Source: Pseudomonadota bacterium
Lineage (GTDB): Bacteria > Myxococcota_A > Polyangia > Fen-1088
Direction of reading: 5' to 3'
Length of the DNA: 38,411 nucleotides
Assembly (NCBI GenBank): GCA_017881245.1
Contig: JADGRC010000036.1
Location: 1 to 38,411 of the forward strand
Of this stretch, positions 1 through 7,498 are shown one piece after another. A program made the position numbers and the translations under genes. The stretch's first letter is position 1, and each line of letters begins with the position of its first letter. The notes beneath the pieces were generated by a model, which was not told the origin of the DNA, ran no database searches, and saw only the letters and a program-made list of their open reading frames with translations.

Positions 1-528
1 ATCGATGAGGGGCAACGCCTCGCTCGGTTGCACGAAGCCGTTGTCGTCCAACCATTGCAGAAGCTGCCCGCTGTCGTGGGATTCGAGCGTGACGGTCATG
101 TACGGCCCGACGTCGCGTGAATCGAGGACCATGACGCCCTTATCCGCCGTGGTGCCGGTGGCCATGCCGCTGGCCACCCCGGGAACTGCGTAGTTGCCGC
201 AGTAGCCGCCGTCGCCAGACCAGTCGGTGCGGAACTGCGGTTGCGTCAGCCCGCCCACGGTCTGAAAGACGGTCTGCGAGCCGAGCGTGATGTCGGGCTT
301 GGCGGCCACGGGTACCACCCAGGCAAAATCCTTGGCCGCGCCCGTGTAGCTAATCTGAATGTAAGCGGTGACGTGGTTGGGCGTGACCGAAAAAATGATC
401 TGCTCGCCCGATTGGTCGATGGGCACCTGGCTGCAGAAAAAGCCGCCGCAGGCCTGGGCGGGACGTCCGGCCGCGATCGCGACGCCAAGCGAAATTCCGA
501 CCACCATCCACGAACCGTTCAAGCGCAT
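1..528 (-). CDS. DUF2330 domain secreted protein (3' end outside window)
   Basis: This open frame is missing from the ORF track because it runs off the left edge; I translated it from the reverse complement and got 176 codons with no stop. It begins MRLNGSWMVVG, has a hydrophobic signal peptide of about 26 residues ending near 'RPAQA', and continues directly into 'CGGFFC'. The mature N-terminus 'ACGGFFC...' followed by 'Q..Q..ixFsv....v.ayiqIsYtG.a.dFaWvvPv' is the hallmark of DUF2330 (PF10092), a family of exported proteins of unknown function that I recall as common in Myxococcota and Planctomycetes. The ATG is preceded by a good Shine-Dalgarno (AGAGGAGA, about 7 bases upstream). A sigma-54-type promoter match lies about 50 bases further up. 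It diverges from gluQ. The function is unknown; the family often ends in a C-terminal membrane anchor, which cannot be checked here. Confidence 0.88.
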   Translation of the reverse strand, partial: MRLNGSWMVVGISLGVAIAAGRPAQACGGFFCSQVPIDQSGEQIIFSVTPNHVTAYIQISYTGAAKDFAWVVPVAAKPDITLGSQTVFQTVGGLTQPQFRTDWSGDGGYCGNYAVPGVASGMATGTTADKGVMVLDSRDVGPYMTVTLESHDSGQLLQWLDDNGFVQPSEALPLID

Positions 529-579
529 ATTTTGGTCTCCTCTGCTAGGTATCGGACTTCGGACTGTAGGTTGATAGGC

Positions 580-595
580 AGCATTTTCGGTGCCA
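580..595 (-). promoter_or_regulatory. Candidate sigma-54 (-24/-12) promoter of the DUF2330 gene
   Basis: Read on the minus strand the sequence is TGGCACCGAAAATGCT. It carries the invariant GG and GC dinucleotides at the exact spacing of the RpoN consensus TGGCACG-N4-TTGCW, with a perfect TGGCAC half and TGCT in the -12 element. Transcription would start around position 569 and give a leader of about 40 bases before the ATG at 528. It points at the DUF2330 gene and lies in its only upstream intergenic space. No enhancer-binding-protein site is evident. Confidence 0.5.
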
Positions 596-667
596 AGAAT
601 TGCGCACCTCAAAGCGATGGGTACCTGCGGGATCCTGCTGAATTCGCCGCGGATGCGTCGGCGCTCG

Positions 668-685
668 GTCTCAGAAAACTGAGAC
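668..685. promoter_or_regulatory. Perfect 7-bp inverted repeat upstream of gluQ
   Basis: GTCTCAG-AAAA-CTGAGAC forms a perfect palindrome with a 4-base loop, ending 27 bases before the gluQ ATG. The two flanking genes diverge, so no transcript needs to end here and a terminator is unlikely. It could be an operator or a hairpin in the gluQ 5' leader. The role is inferred; only the symmetry is seen. Confidence 0.4.
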
Positions 686-712
686 TGGAGTCAGCCAAGC
701 CAACATCATACG

Positions 713-1717
713 ATGCCGTCGGAGTCCATTCCACGAAGACCCTTGAGCGACGCCACAGACAAACCGCGGGGTCGATACGCGCCCAGCCCCACCGGATCCC
801 TGCACGCCGGTAACGCCCGTACGGCCCTGCTGGCCTGGCTCGTCGCGCGCGCAGGTGGCGGGTCGTTCGTCGTGCGCGTCGAGGATCTCGATCGCGCACG
901 GTTGGTTCCGGGAGCAGAGGCCGCGATGTTGGACGATCTGAGCTGGCTGGGGATCGATTGGGATGAAGGACCCGACCGGGGGGGAGCGTTCGGTCCGTAC
1001 CGGCAAAGCGAGCGCACGGCCCGCTACGACGCGGCTATTCACTACCTGCTGAAGATCGGCCGTGCGTTCCGGTGTGCCTGTTCGCGAACCGAGATCGCGC
1101 GCGCCGCGAGCGCGCCCCACGCCGAGGACGATGAAGGACCGCGCTATCCGGGAACCTGCCGTGGCCTCGGGCGAAGCGAGGTAGAGGAGCGCGCGCGAGC
1201 GCTTGGCCGGGTACCTGCAATCCGGTTCGATGGGCGTGGCGAGCGTGTCCGGTTCACGGATGACGTTCGTGGAACCATCGAGCCACTCGGCCCGGCGGGC
1301 ATCGACGATTTCGTTCTGCGCCGCGCCGACGGTGTCGCCGCCTACCAGCTGGCGGTCGTGGTCGACGACGCCGCGATGAAGATCGATGAGGTCGTCAGGG
1401 GCGACGACCTTGTAAACTCGACGCCACGCCAGATCGCCCTGTACGGCGCGCTTGGATTGACGCCGCCGCGATTCGCGCACGTACCACTTTTAGTAACGGG
1501 GCAGGGAGATCGCATCGCCAAGCGAGCTCGCCCGTCGTCCATCGCGGATGCGCGCGCTCGCGGCATGGATCCGGGCGAGGTCGTCGGCAGATTGGCATCG
1601 TCGGCAGGATTGTGCGAAGTGGGAACTCGGTTGTCGCCGGTCGCGCTGTTGGCCCGGATTCCGAGTCAGTGTGAGCTCTGGTCGCGTTTGAACCGAAAGC
1701 CGGCGATCTGGGATTGA
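713..1717 (+). CDS. gluQ: Glutamyl-Q tRNA(Asp) synthetase
   Basis: The protein has 334 residues and resembles the catalytic half of glutamyl-tRNA synthetase without an anticodon-binding domain, as in GluQRS (about 300 residues). The class I opening 'RGRYAPSPTGSLHAGNARTALLAWL' pattern contains the HIGH-equivalent HAGN near residue 31. The GluQ zinc ligands are visible as C121-x-C123 and Y145-x3-C149. A degenerate KMSKS-like 'KRARPSS' lies near residue 270. In the family the enzyme activates glutamate without tRNA and attaches it to queuosine at position 34 of tRNA(Asp). About 19 residues precede the conserved core, so the true start could differ slightly; no strong ribosome site is seen. It converges with dtd, and queE, which makes the queuosine precursor, lies about 5 kb downstream. 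Confidence 0.9.
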   Translation: MPSESIPRRPLSDATDKPRGRYAPSPTGSLHAGNARTALLAWLVARAGGGSFVVRVEDLDRARLVPGAEAAMLDDLSWLGIDWDEGPDRGGAFGPYRQSERTARYDAAIHYLLKIGRAFRCACSRTEIARAASAPHAEDDEGPRYPGTCRGLGRSEVEERARALGRVPAIRFDGRGERVRFTDDVRGTIEPLGPAGIDDFVLRRADGVAAYQLAVVVDDAAMKIDEVVRGDDLVNSTPRQIALYGALGLTPPRFAHVPLLVTGQGDRIAKRARPSSIADARARGMDPGEVVGRLASSAGLCEVGTRLSPVALLARIPSQCELWSRLNRKPAIWD

Positions 1718-1750
1718 AGAACACCATTGGTCAAGTGGATACCTCGACCA

Positions 1751-2212
1751 TCAAACGGCCTTGACCAGCCGTCCCCCGCGCGCGAAGACCAGAAACGTCA
1801 CGGGTCCGTCGTTGACCAGTTCGATTTGCATGTCCGCGCCGAATCGTCCGGTCCGCACGGGCAGACCGGCCTGCTCCAGCTGACCGGCGACGCGCAGATA
1901 CAGCGCCTCCGCGCGTTCGGGTTCCTCGGCGGGCTCGAAGCTCGGACGGTTCCCCTTGTCGAGCGAGGCCGCCAACGTGAACTGGCTGACGACCAGACAA
2001 GCCCCGGATGCTTCGGCGACGGATTGGTCCATCGGTGTTCGTCCCGGGAAGACGCGCAAAGTGGCGATTTTGCGCGCGGTCGTGTCGGCGTCGTCCTCGG
2101 TATCGCCCCGCTCGATCCCGACGAACAGCAAAAGGCCCCGACCCACCTCCGCGATCACTTCTCCGTCGACACGCACCGCCGCGCGCGCCACACGCTGGAC
2201 GACCGTTTTCAT
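1751..2212 (-). CDS. dtd: D-aminoacyl-tRNA deacylase
   Basis: The protein has 153 residues, about the usual family length. It contains both Dtd signatures: 'SQFTL' (76-80) followed by 'KGNRPSF', and 'NDGPVT' (134-139), whose Gly-Pro pair inserts across the dimer into the partner active site. The enzyme removes D-amino acids (and glycine mischarged on tRNA(Ala)) from tRNA in the cytoplasm. The track shows a 421-residue ORF here, but the family start is the internal ATG at 2212, which overlaps the stop of the upstream DUF402 gene as ATGA. That implies translational coupling. The extra N-terminal part of the long ORF is a shadow of the DUF402 gene. Confidence 0.95.
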   Translation of the reverse strand: MKTVVQRVARAAVRVDGEVIAEVGRGLLLFVGIERGDTEDDADTTARKIATLRVFPGRTPMDQSVAEASGACLVVSQFTLAASLDKGNRPSFEPAEEPERAEALYLRVAGQLEQAGLPVRTGRFGADMQIELVNDGPVTFLVFARGGRLVKAV

Positions 2213-2739
2213 CGTTGCGCCGCAACCACTCTGCTGATGGACGGCCAAAGAACGGACCGGTCCCTCTCGAGCTCGGCGAGCCACCGCTCCGGATGGCGCA
2301 ACACGGCCTCCGTCGCCTCCGCGATTCGCCCCCGCAGGGCGGAATCCGCGTCGGCAGGAACCTCGTCCTCGTCCAGGATAGCGGGGGGATGACCGGGAAC
2401 GATGAGAATGTCGACGATCAGATCCAGCCATTCCAAGAGGCCCTCCGACAGGCGCGTGTCCGCCGACAGATTCACGTAGTGGTCCATGGTCGCGCCGCTT
2501 TCCGGATTCAGCCAGTGATAGACATTGTAAGGTCGATCGGTCCAGAAGTGGCCGAATGTGACGGTGCCGGCGGGCAAGTCGATTCCGTGAACGTGCATCG
2601 CCTCGGTGGCCACGAAGAGAACGACGATGTGGCTGCCATTGTGGCGGAGCACGGCGCAGTCGAAACGCTTTTCGCGCCCCAAAAGGGTTCGCTTGAGCTC
2701 GGTGATCCGGCGCAGGGCGCCGTTCTCGTAGTTGTACAC
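2209..2739 (-). CDS. DUF402 family protein, probable nucleoside di/triphosphatase-like
   Basis: The protein has 176 residues. The middle shows the DUF402 (PF04167) pattern: an aromatic strand with 'W....YNVYHW', 'YVNLSADTRL', then 'LEWLDLIVDILI' and the acidic 'ILDEDEVPADAD'. These acidic residues bind metal in characterised members, which hydrolyse nucleoside di- or triphosphates or act on phosphonates (FomD). Which substrate applies here cannot be read from sequence. The start codon is GTG at 2739 with no clear ribosome site. The 3' end overlaps dtd by four bases (ATGA), so the two are probably co-translated. The 5' end lies only 40 bases from the divergent DUF885 gene. Confidence 0.8.
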   Translation of the reverse strand: MYNYENGALRRITELKRTLLGREKRFDCAVLRHNGSHIVVLFVATEAMHVHGIDLPAGTVTFGHFWTDRPYNVYHWLNPESGATMDHYVNLSADTRLSEGLLEWLDLIVDILIVPGHPPAILDEDEVPADADSALRGRIAEATEAVLRHPERWLAELERDRSVLWPSISRVVAAQR

Positions 2740-2743
2740 GCGC

Positions 2744-2766
2744 CGAGTTTACTCGGGTCATGTAAA
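2744..2766. promoter_or_regulatory. Overlapping inverted repeats between two divergent genes
   Basis: The 40-base gap between the DUF402 and DUF885 start codons contains CGAGT-TT-ACTCG and, overlapping it, TTTAC-N9-GTAAA. Both are perfect arms of five bases. Their position in a very short divergent promoter region suggests an operator for both genes, but short palindromes also arise by chance. Confidence 0.3.
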
Positions 2767-2779
2767 TAGACACCGGACG

Positions 2780-4681
2780 ATGAAAGCCATGCCCACCCGC
2801 GGTGTCCGAGAGCCGGCCGTCCGCGGCGCGCGCAAGGCCCTGGTTTCGCGGGCGCTCACAGGGGCTTTCGTCATGGTGGTCTTGCCGGCGTCCTGTCACC
2901 GCGGCGGCCCGGCTTGGGAAACGGGCGGCCACAGAGTTGTGGCCTCGGCCGTGCCGCGGGTCGCGGGGGGCTCGGACGCGCTCGCCCGACTGGCGGAGGA
3001 GTACTGGCAAGCCCACCTGACGGCTGATCCCATCGAGGCCACCCTGCTTGGCGTGCCTGGCTTCGACGACCGGATGCCTGACGAGTCACCGGAGGCCCGC
3101 GCGGCTGAACGGGCAAGCTTGCAACAATTGCGGGCACGCCTTGACGCCGAGGTTCCGGAGACACCGACGATCGACGCCGATCGCATCACACGCGCGTTGC
3201 TGGCGGAACAGCTCGGCAGCGATCTGGCGGTCATCGATTGCCAGATGGAAGAATGGTCCGTCGATCCGCGCGACGGTCCCCAGATCGCCTACCTGGACTT
3301 GGCGGGGCTTCAGTCCGTGAGGACGCCCGCCGCGGGGCGCGCCCTCGTCGCGCGTTGGCGAGCGATGCCACACGCGCTGGATCAGAGGACGGCGAATCTA
3401 TACCGGGGCCTTGCTGCGGGCAGGGTGTCGGCCCGCAGCGAGGTCGAACGCGTGGCACGCCAGCTCGACGAGCTTCTGGCCAAGCCTGATGCCCAATGGC
3501 CACTGGCCGAGCCGCCAAGTCGCGTCGCCCCGGAAACTTGGTCCGCGCCCGAGCTCGACCAGTTTCGCGTGGATTTGTTGCGCACGATCGCCGACGGCAT
3601 CCGACCCGCGTTTGGCCGCTATCGCACCGTCATCCGCGACCGTATTTTGCCCCGCGCTCGGGGCGACGCCGCCGTCGGGATTGGTAACGTCCCGGGTGGC
3701 GCGGCGTGCTACCAGGCGTTGGCCCGGGTTCACACGTCCTTAGTCATTGACCCCGCCGTCGTGCACCAACTCGGGCTCGATGAGCTTCGTCGCATACGTG
3801 GCGAAATGCAGGCCCTGGGTCCCGCCGCGGTCGGCAGGTCCGACTTCGCGGAGATTCAAAGGCGCTTGCGCGGAGAGCCGAGAGATGAAGCGATGTTTTT
3901 CGCCACGCGCGAGGAGATCGAGGCCACCGCCCGCGGTGCTCTGGGACGCGCGACAACGGCCATGCCCCAGTTTTTGGAGCGCATCCCGCGTACCCCTTGC
4001 GTCGTGAAGCGCATCGAGAGTCACGAAGAGAAAGATGCCCCCATCGCGTACTACCGCCAGCCGGCCATCGACGGCTCCCGCCCGGGAACCTACTACGTCA
4101 ACACCCACGATCCCGGATCGCGCCCACGCTTCGAATCCGAGTCGCTGGCCTTTCACGAAGCCGTGCCCGGGCACCACGTTCAGATCGCGTTGGCGCAGGA
4201 AATGACGGGAGTACCCGAGTTTCGGAAGCACCTCGGTGTCACAGCCTTCGTCGAAGGATGGGCGCTTTACGCCGAACGCCTGGCCGACGAGCTGGGGTTG
4301 TACAGCTCGCCGCTGACGCGCATGGGCCGCCTAAACCTCGAGGCCTGGCGCGCCGCGCGGTTGGTCGTCGACACCGGAATTCACGCACTCGGTTGGAGTC
4401 GGTCCCAGGTGGTCCGCTTCCTGACCGAAAATACCGCCATCGCCGCCAACAACATCGAGAACGAGGTCGACCGCTATATCGGGTGGCCGGGGCAAGCGCT
4501 GGCATACAAACTCGGCGAGATCGAAATTCTGAAATTGCGCAGCGAAGCGCGCCGGCGCATGGGCGCGGCCTTCGATCTCGGTCGTTTCCACGATGTGGTT
4601 CTGCGAAACGGCGCGGTGAGTCTCGCTGTCCTGCGCGCGGAGGTCACCCGATGGGCCGAGACGATGGTCAGCCCTCGCTGA
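2780..4681 (+). CDS. DUF885 family lipoprotein, putative metallopeptidase
   Basis: From the ATG at 2780 the protein has 633 residues. The N-terminus is basic and leads into a hydrophobic stretch ending 'LPASC', a plausible lipobox, so it is probably a lipoprotein. The rest matches DUF885 (PF05960). Especially clear are the zincin-like 'HEAVPGHH' with 'FVEGWALYAERLADELG' downstream, then 'R..D.gih' and 'GQALAYKLGE' motifs. In this family HExxxGHH and a downstream Glu are thought to bind a catalytic zinc, related to carboxypeptidase Taq-type folds; substrates are mostly unknown. The track extends the ORF 16 codons further, to 2732, but that would overlap the DUF402 start and spoil the signal peptide. 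It converges with the amidotransferase-like gene 66 bases downstream. Confidence 0.85.
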   Translation: MKAMPTRGVREPAVRGARKALVSRALTGAFVMVVLPASCHRGGPAWETGGHRVVASAVPRVAGGSDALARLAEEYWQAHLTADPIEATLLGVPGFDDRMPDESPEARAAERASLQQLRARLDAEVPETPTIDADRITRALLAEQLGSDLAVIDCQMEEWSVDPRDGPQIAYLDLAGLQSVRTPAAGRALVARWRAMPHALDQRTANLYRGLAAGRVSARSEVERVARQLDELLAKPDAQWPLAEPPSRVAPETWSAPELDQFRVDLLRTIADGIRPAFGRYRTVIRDRILPRARGDAAVGIGNVPGGAACYQALARVHTSLVIDPAVVHQLGLDELRRIRGEMQALGPAAVGRSDFAEIQRRLRGEPRDEAMFFATREEIEATARGALGRATTAMPQFLERIPRTPCVVKRIESHEEKDAPIAYYRQPAIDGSRPGTYYVNTHDPGSRPRFESESLAFHEAVPGHHVQIALAQEMTGVPEFRKHLGVTAFVEGWALYAERLADELGLYSSPLTRMGRLNLEAWRAARLVVDTGIHALGWSRSQVVRFLTENTAIAANNIENEVDRYIGWPGQALAYKLGEIEILKLRSEARRRMGAAFDLGRFHDVVLRNGAVSLAVLRAEVTRWAETMVSPR

Positions 4682-4747
4682 TCAAGCCGGCACTGATTCA
4701 GCCGCCGCGGGTCGATCCGATCACGGGCCTCACCACGAGCCTTCTCA

Positions 4748-5623
4748 CTAGCCCTCTTGGGGCGCGGTGATCCGTGGAACATGATCGGGGCCGATGATCA
4801 AGGCCGCCCCGGCCGCGATGGGGCGCCAGCCCGCGCGTCCCTGGGTCTCGGAATTGGCTTCGATGATGACCGCGCGGAGTCCCTCGTGTGCGATTCGACG
4901 TCCGTCTCCGTTTGGATTCGCGCGACCGTGGCAGACTGGACAATCCGCGATCCCGTCGACGATCAAGAACTGCATGGCGTGCGAGCAAGTCGTGGCGACC
5001 AGCGAACGACCGTTGGTCGCCACCAGGGCCAGCTCCATGCCTTGTCCCTCGCCCGACCCCTCGCCTTGCCCAGGCCGAGCGGCCGCCCGAAGTAGGCGGT
5101 TGACGAACGAGAGCGTGCTGCGAAGCGCGGCGTCGACCTGAGCGGGCACCGGTGACGGCAGATCCAGGATCCCCGCGTCGTGCAAGTAGGCCAGGAACAG
5201 ATGAAATAGGTGCTCGCTCGGCGACCGCCCGCGAACGTTGCGGCGCAGATAGTCGGGAATGGCGTCCAACACCTTCTCGCGGATCATATCGAAGGCGGGA
5301 ACGGTGCCGACCGATCCGAACAGCCACGAGCGATATCGAAAAGGGTCAGCGTTCTCAGCGGACTTGTTTCCGTCGAGCCCCAGACCGACACGGCCGATCA
5401 GCGCATCGGCCTTGAGATCGCGCGCCAGGGCGTACAGATCGATCTCGCCGCCTTCGGCACGCGGTCGCTTCTGCAACAGAACATCGCCGCCCTGGATGAA
5501 TCCCAACGACCAGCCTTCGCTGTCCTTGCCGCCACTTCGCGAATGAAGCGCGCTGCGCGCCGAAAACAGAGCACAGCTCATGTTCTCGGGCTCGTTTCCG
5601 AAATAGGCAACCAGATGACTCAT
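4748..5623 (-). CDS. Class II glutamine amidotransferase-fold protein, catalytic residues replaced
   Basis: From the ATG at 5623 the protein has 291 residues, MSHLVAYFGNEP.... The layout follows the YafJ/EgtC-type class II amidotransferases (Ntn hydrolases): a short N-terminal strand, 'EGWSLGF', 'ALIGRVG', 'ENADPF' and 'WLFGSVG'. Compared with the family pattern Met-Cys, aHvR, ENtHPF and FaHNG, the nucleophile Cys2 is Ser here, the His/Arg of aHvR are Arg/Gly, and HNG has become SVG. A C-terminal segment carries 'CSH' and 'CPVC' and could bind a metal. It starts 7 bases after the alpha/beta hydrolase stop, so the two likely form an operon. I infer a non-amidotransferase role, perhaps a binding protein or a Ser-type Ntn hydrolase. 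The track start at 5674 overlaps the hydrolase and lacks family support. Confidence 0.65.
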   Translation of the reverse strand: MSHLVAYFGNEPENMSCALFSARSALHSRSGGKDSEGWSLGFIQGGDVLLQKRPRAEGGEIDLYALARDLKADALIGRVGLGLDGNKSAENADPFRYRSWLFGSVGTVPAFDMIREKVLDAIPDYLRRNVRGRSPSEHLFHLFLAYLHDAGILDLPSPVPAQVDAALRSTLSFVNRLLRAAARPGQGEGSGEGQGMELALVATNGRSLVATTCSHAMQFLIVDGIADCPVCHGRANPNGDGRRIAHEGLRAVIIEANSETQGRAGWRPIAAGAALIIGPDHVPRITAPQEG

Positions 5624-5630
5624 TCGTGCT

Positions 5631-6548
5631 TCAAGTATACGGAGCCGGAAGGCGTGCGACCACCCAGGATGCAAAGTCTTCGACGATCGATTCGAAATTC
5701 GGCTCCATGAACAATTCGTGAAAGGCGTGCTCGAACACCTTCACCTGTACGACCGCGGGACAGGTACGGGCGAATGACAGGGCCGCTTCGGTTGAGACCA
5801 GTCGATCGTCCCCCGAAACCCCCATGAAGGTGGGCACCTGCAGCGTGGACGGGTGTCCGAGGATGTAGGCCTGAGCGGTTCTAACTTCGTTGAACCAGCG
5901 TGGCGTGGCGACGTGATGCGCCAGCGGATCGTTGACCCACCGGGCACGCACCGCCGGAGAGCGGATGGTGATCTCGCCGCTCAGCTCGTTGCCCATGGTT
6001 AGCGTGGGCCAAACTCTTCCCGCGACCCCCGACAACGCCAGCTTCCAGACGGGAACCTTCAACTTCAGAGCCAGCCAGGGCGAGGCGAGCATCAATGCGG
6101 ACAAGCGGGACGGGTTCCGCAAGGCGTAGTCGAGCGCGATGGTTCCCCCTTGGCTATGACCCATGACGGCGACCGGCAACTCCCCGTCCGTCTCGCGGGC
6201 CGATTCAATCACGGCATCTAGATCATCGAGATAGTCCGCGAATCGACGCACATATCCGCGGCGACCCGTGGACAGTCCGTGGCCGCGGCAGTCGAACGCG
6301 GTCACGGAAAGGCCGGCCCGCGCAAACACCGCCGCCGCCTCTCTGTGGCGACCAGAGTGAATCGCGAAGCCGTGCAGCATGACCAGACCCCCGCGAGGGG
6401 GGCCAACGGGTGCGTGATGCGACAGGTGCAAGACCGTGCCGTCTGCCACGCTCAGTTCTCGTTCCGTGTATACCGTGCATCTAGTGTATGCAGACACGGC
6501 CGTTTCATCCATATGTAACCGACCAATCCAATTGGGCATTTGACCCAT
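5631..6548 (-). CDS. Alpha/beta hydrolase, monoacylglycerol-lipase type
   Basis: The protein has 305 residues from the first ATG; a second start at 6512 (MDETAV...) would give 293 residues and fits the domain boundary equally well. It matches the Hydrolase_4 / MGL group: 'LHGFAIHSGRH', 'DCRGHGLSTGRRG', the nucleophile elbow 'GHSQGG' (Ser132), the acid in 'SGDDRLV' (Asp248) and the His in 'FHELF' (His277), counted from the longer start. No signal peptide is visible, so it is probably cytoplasmic. Members hydrolyse monoacylglycerols or lysophospholipids, but the substrate here is unknown. It is the first gene of a two-gene minus-strand operon with the amidotransferase-fold protein and diverges from queE. 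Confidence 0.85.
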   Translation of the reverse strand: MGQMPNWIGRLHMDETAVSAYTRCTVYTERELSVADGTVLHLSHHAPVGPPRGGLVMLHGFAIHSGRHREAAAVFARAGLSVTAFDCRGHGLSTGRRGYVRRFADYLDDLDAVIESARETDGELPVAVMGHSQGGTIALDYALRNPSRLSALMLASPWLALKLKVPVWKLALSGVAGRVWPTLTMGNELSGEITIRSPAVRARWVNDPLAHHVATPRWFNEVRTAQAYILGHPSTLQVPTFMGVSGDDRLVSTEAALSFARTCPAVVQVKVFEHAFHELFMEPNFESIVEDFASWVVARLPAPYT

Positions 6549-6632
6549 GATGAGGTACTAACTCAGCGATCGGACTCGGGCGGCGTGGGTCCGGATTCAG
6601 CTTGGGTATCTCGACGCTACCGCCGGTGGATC

Positions 6633-7268
6633 ATGCGCATCACGGAAATCTATCGCAGCATTCAGGGGGAGACCCAGTACGCCGGGCTGCCCTGCACCCT
6701 CGTTCGCACGACCGGCTGCGACCTGCGCTGCGGCTACTGTGACAGTGCGTTTGCCTTCTACGGCGGCAAGGAGATGTCGATTGCGGACATCGTCGCCGCC
6801 GTTCGGGAGCTGGGCACGCATCTCGTGCTGCTGACCGGCGGCGAGCCCATGTTGCAGCGCGAGATCGGCGATCTGGCGGCGCACTTAGTGGCTTCGGGAC
6901 ACCAAGTTATGATCGAAACCTCGGGTGCCCACGCGCTCGACCGCCTTCCTGCCGAGGTTGTCCGCATTGTCGACGTCAAGACCCCCGGCTCAGGCGAAAG
7001 CGCGCGCATGCGCGTCGATGTGCTCGATGGCCTCGGCGCCCGTGACGCGGTCAAGTTCGTGATTTGTCATGAAGCCGACTATCGTTGGGCCGCCGACTTG
7101 ATTCGCAGTCGCGGGCTCGCCGAGCGCACGGAAGTTTTGTTGTCACCCGCCCACGGGCAGGTCGATCCACGAGACCTGATTTCCTGGATGCTGCGCGATG
7201 GGCTGCCCGCCAGGCTCAATCTTCAGTTGCACAAATACGTCTGGTCGGCCGACGCCCGCGCTGTCTAG
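6633..7268 (+). CDS. queE: 7-carboxy-7-deazaguanine synthase (radical SAM)
   Basis: From the ATG at 6633 the protein has 211 residues, typical for QueE. The start 'MRITEIYRSIQGE' is the canonical family N-terminus. The cluster-binding motif CxxxCxxC is C29, C33 and C36, followed by 'LTGGEP' for SAM contact and a C-terminal 'LQLHKYVW'. The enzyme converts 6-carboxytetrahydropterin to 7-carboxy-7-deazaguanine on the way to preQ0 and queuosine. The 31-residue N-terminal addition in the track (from 6540) has no family counterpart. QueC, QueD and QueF are not in the window. The partner in function nearby is gluQ. Confidence 0.95.
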   Translation: MRITEIYRSIQGETQYAGLPCTLVRTTGCDLRCGYCDSAFAFYGGKEMSIADIVAAVRELGTHLVLLTGGEPMLQREIGDLAAHLVASGHQVMIETSGAHALDRLPAEVVRIVDVKTPGSGESARMRVDVLDGLGARDAVKFVICHEADYRWAADLIRSRGLAERTEVLLSPAHGQVDPRDLISWMLRDGLPARLNLQLHKYVWSADARAV

Positions 7269-7408
7269 CGACCCAAAAGCACTCGGCCCGGATGAGCGCG
7301 CCGGGGCGCCGGGATGACGAGGACGAGATGCGGTGCATCACGAACGGCGGCTTGGTGAAGGCCTGCCGTTCGAGCGCGAATCCACGCCGCGATAGCCTTG
7401 CGGATTGA

Positions 7409-7438
7409 TTGACACCGATCGCCCTGCGCTGGTAACAT
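7409..7438 (+). promoter_or_regulatory. Candidate sigma-70 promoter of the pilF-rodZ operon
   Basis: A perfect -35 hexamer TTGACA (7409-7414) is separated by 18 bases from TAACAT (7433-7438), which matches four of six -10 positions. Transcription would start near 7445 and leave a leader of about 54 bases before the GTG at 7499. It lies in the 230-base gap between queE and the TPR gene; I see no convincing gene in the rest of that gap. Confidence 0.5.
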
Positions 7439-7498
7439 TTCAACCTTCAAATGGTCGCAAGTCTCTAAGAATGTTGGCCAAACTGTGACTGTCGAGGC

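Noticed and set aside
671-1480. 269-residue minus-strand ORF across gluQ
   Set aside because: It is a shadow of gluQ on the opposite strand, with no family pattern.
2213-3016. N-terminal extension of the 421-residue minus-strand ORF containing dtd
   Set aside because: Dtd is complete from 2212. The upstream part overlaps DUF402 in another frame and the DUF885 gene in antisense.
7300-7400. GTTCGA-containing stretch resembling a tRNA T-loop
   Set aside because: No matching acceptor stem, D-arm or anticodon arm can be built around it.
7216-7443. 75-residue minus-strand ORF between queE and the TPR gene
   Set aside because: It overlaps the queE end, has low-complexity Ser/Arg content and no recognisable pattern.
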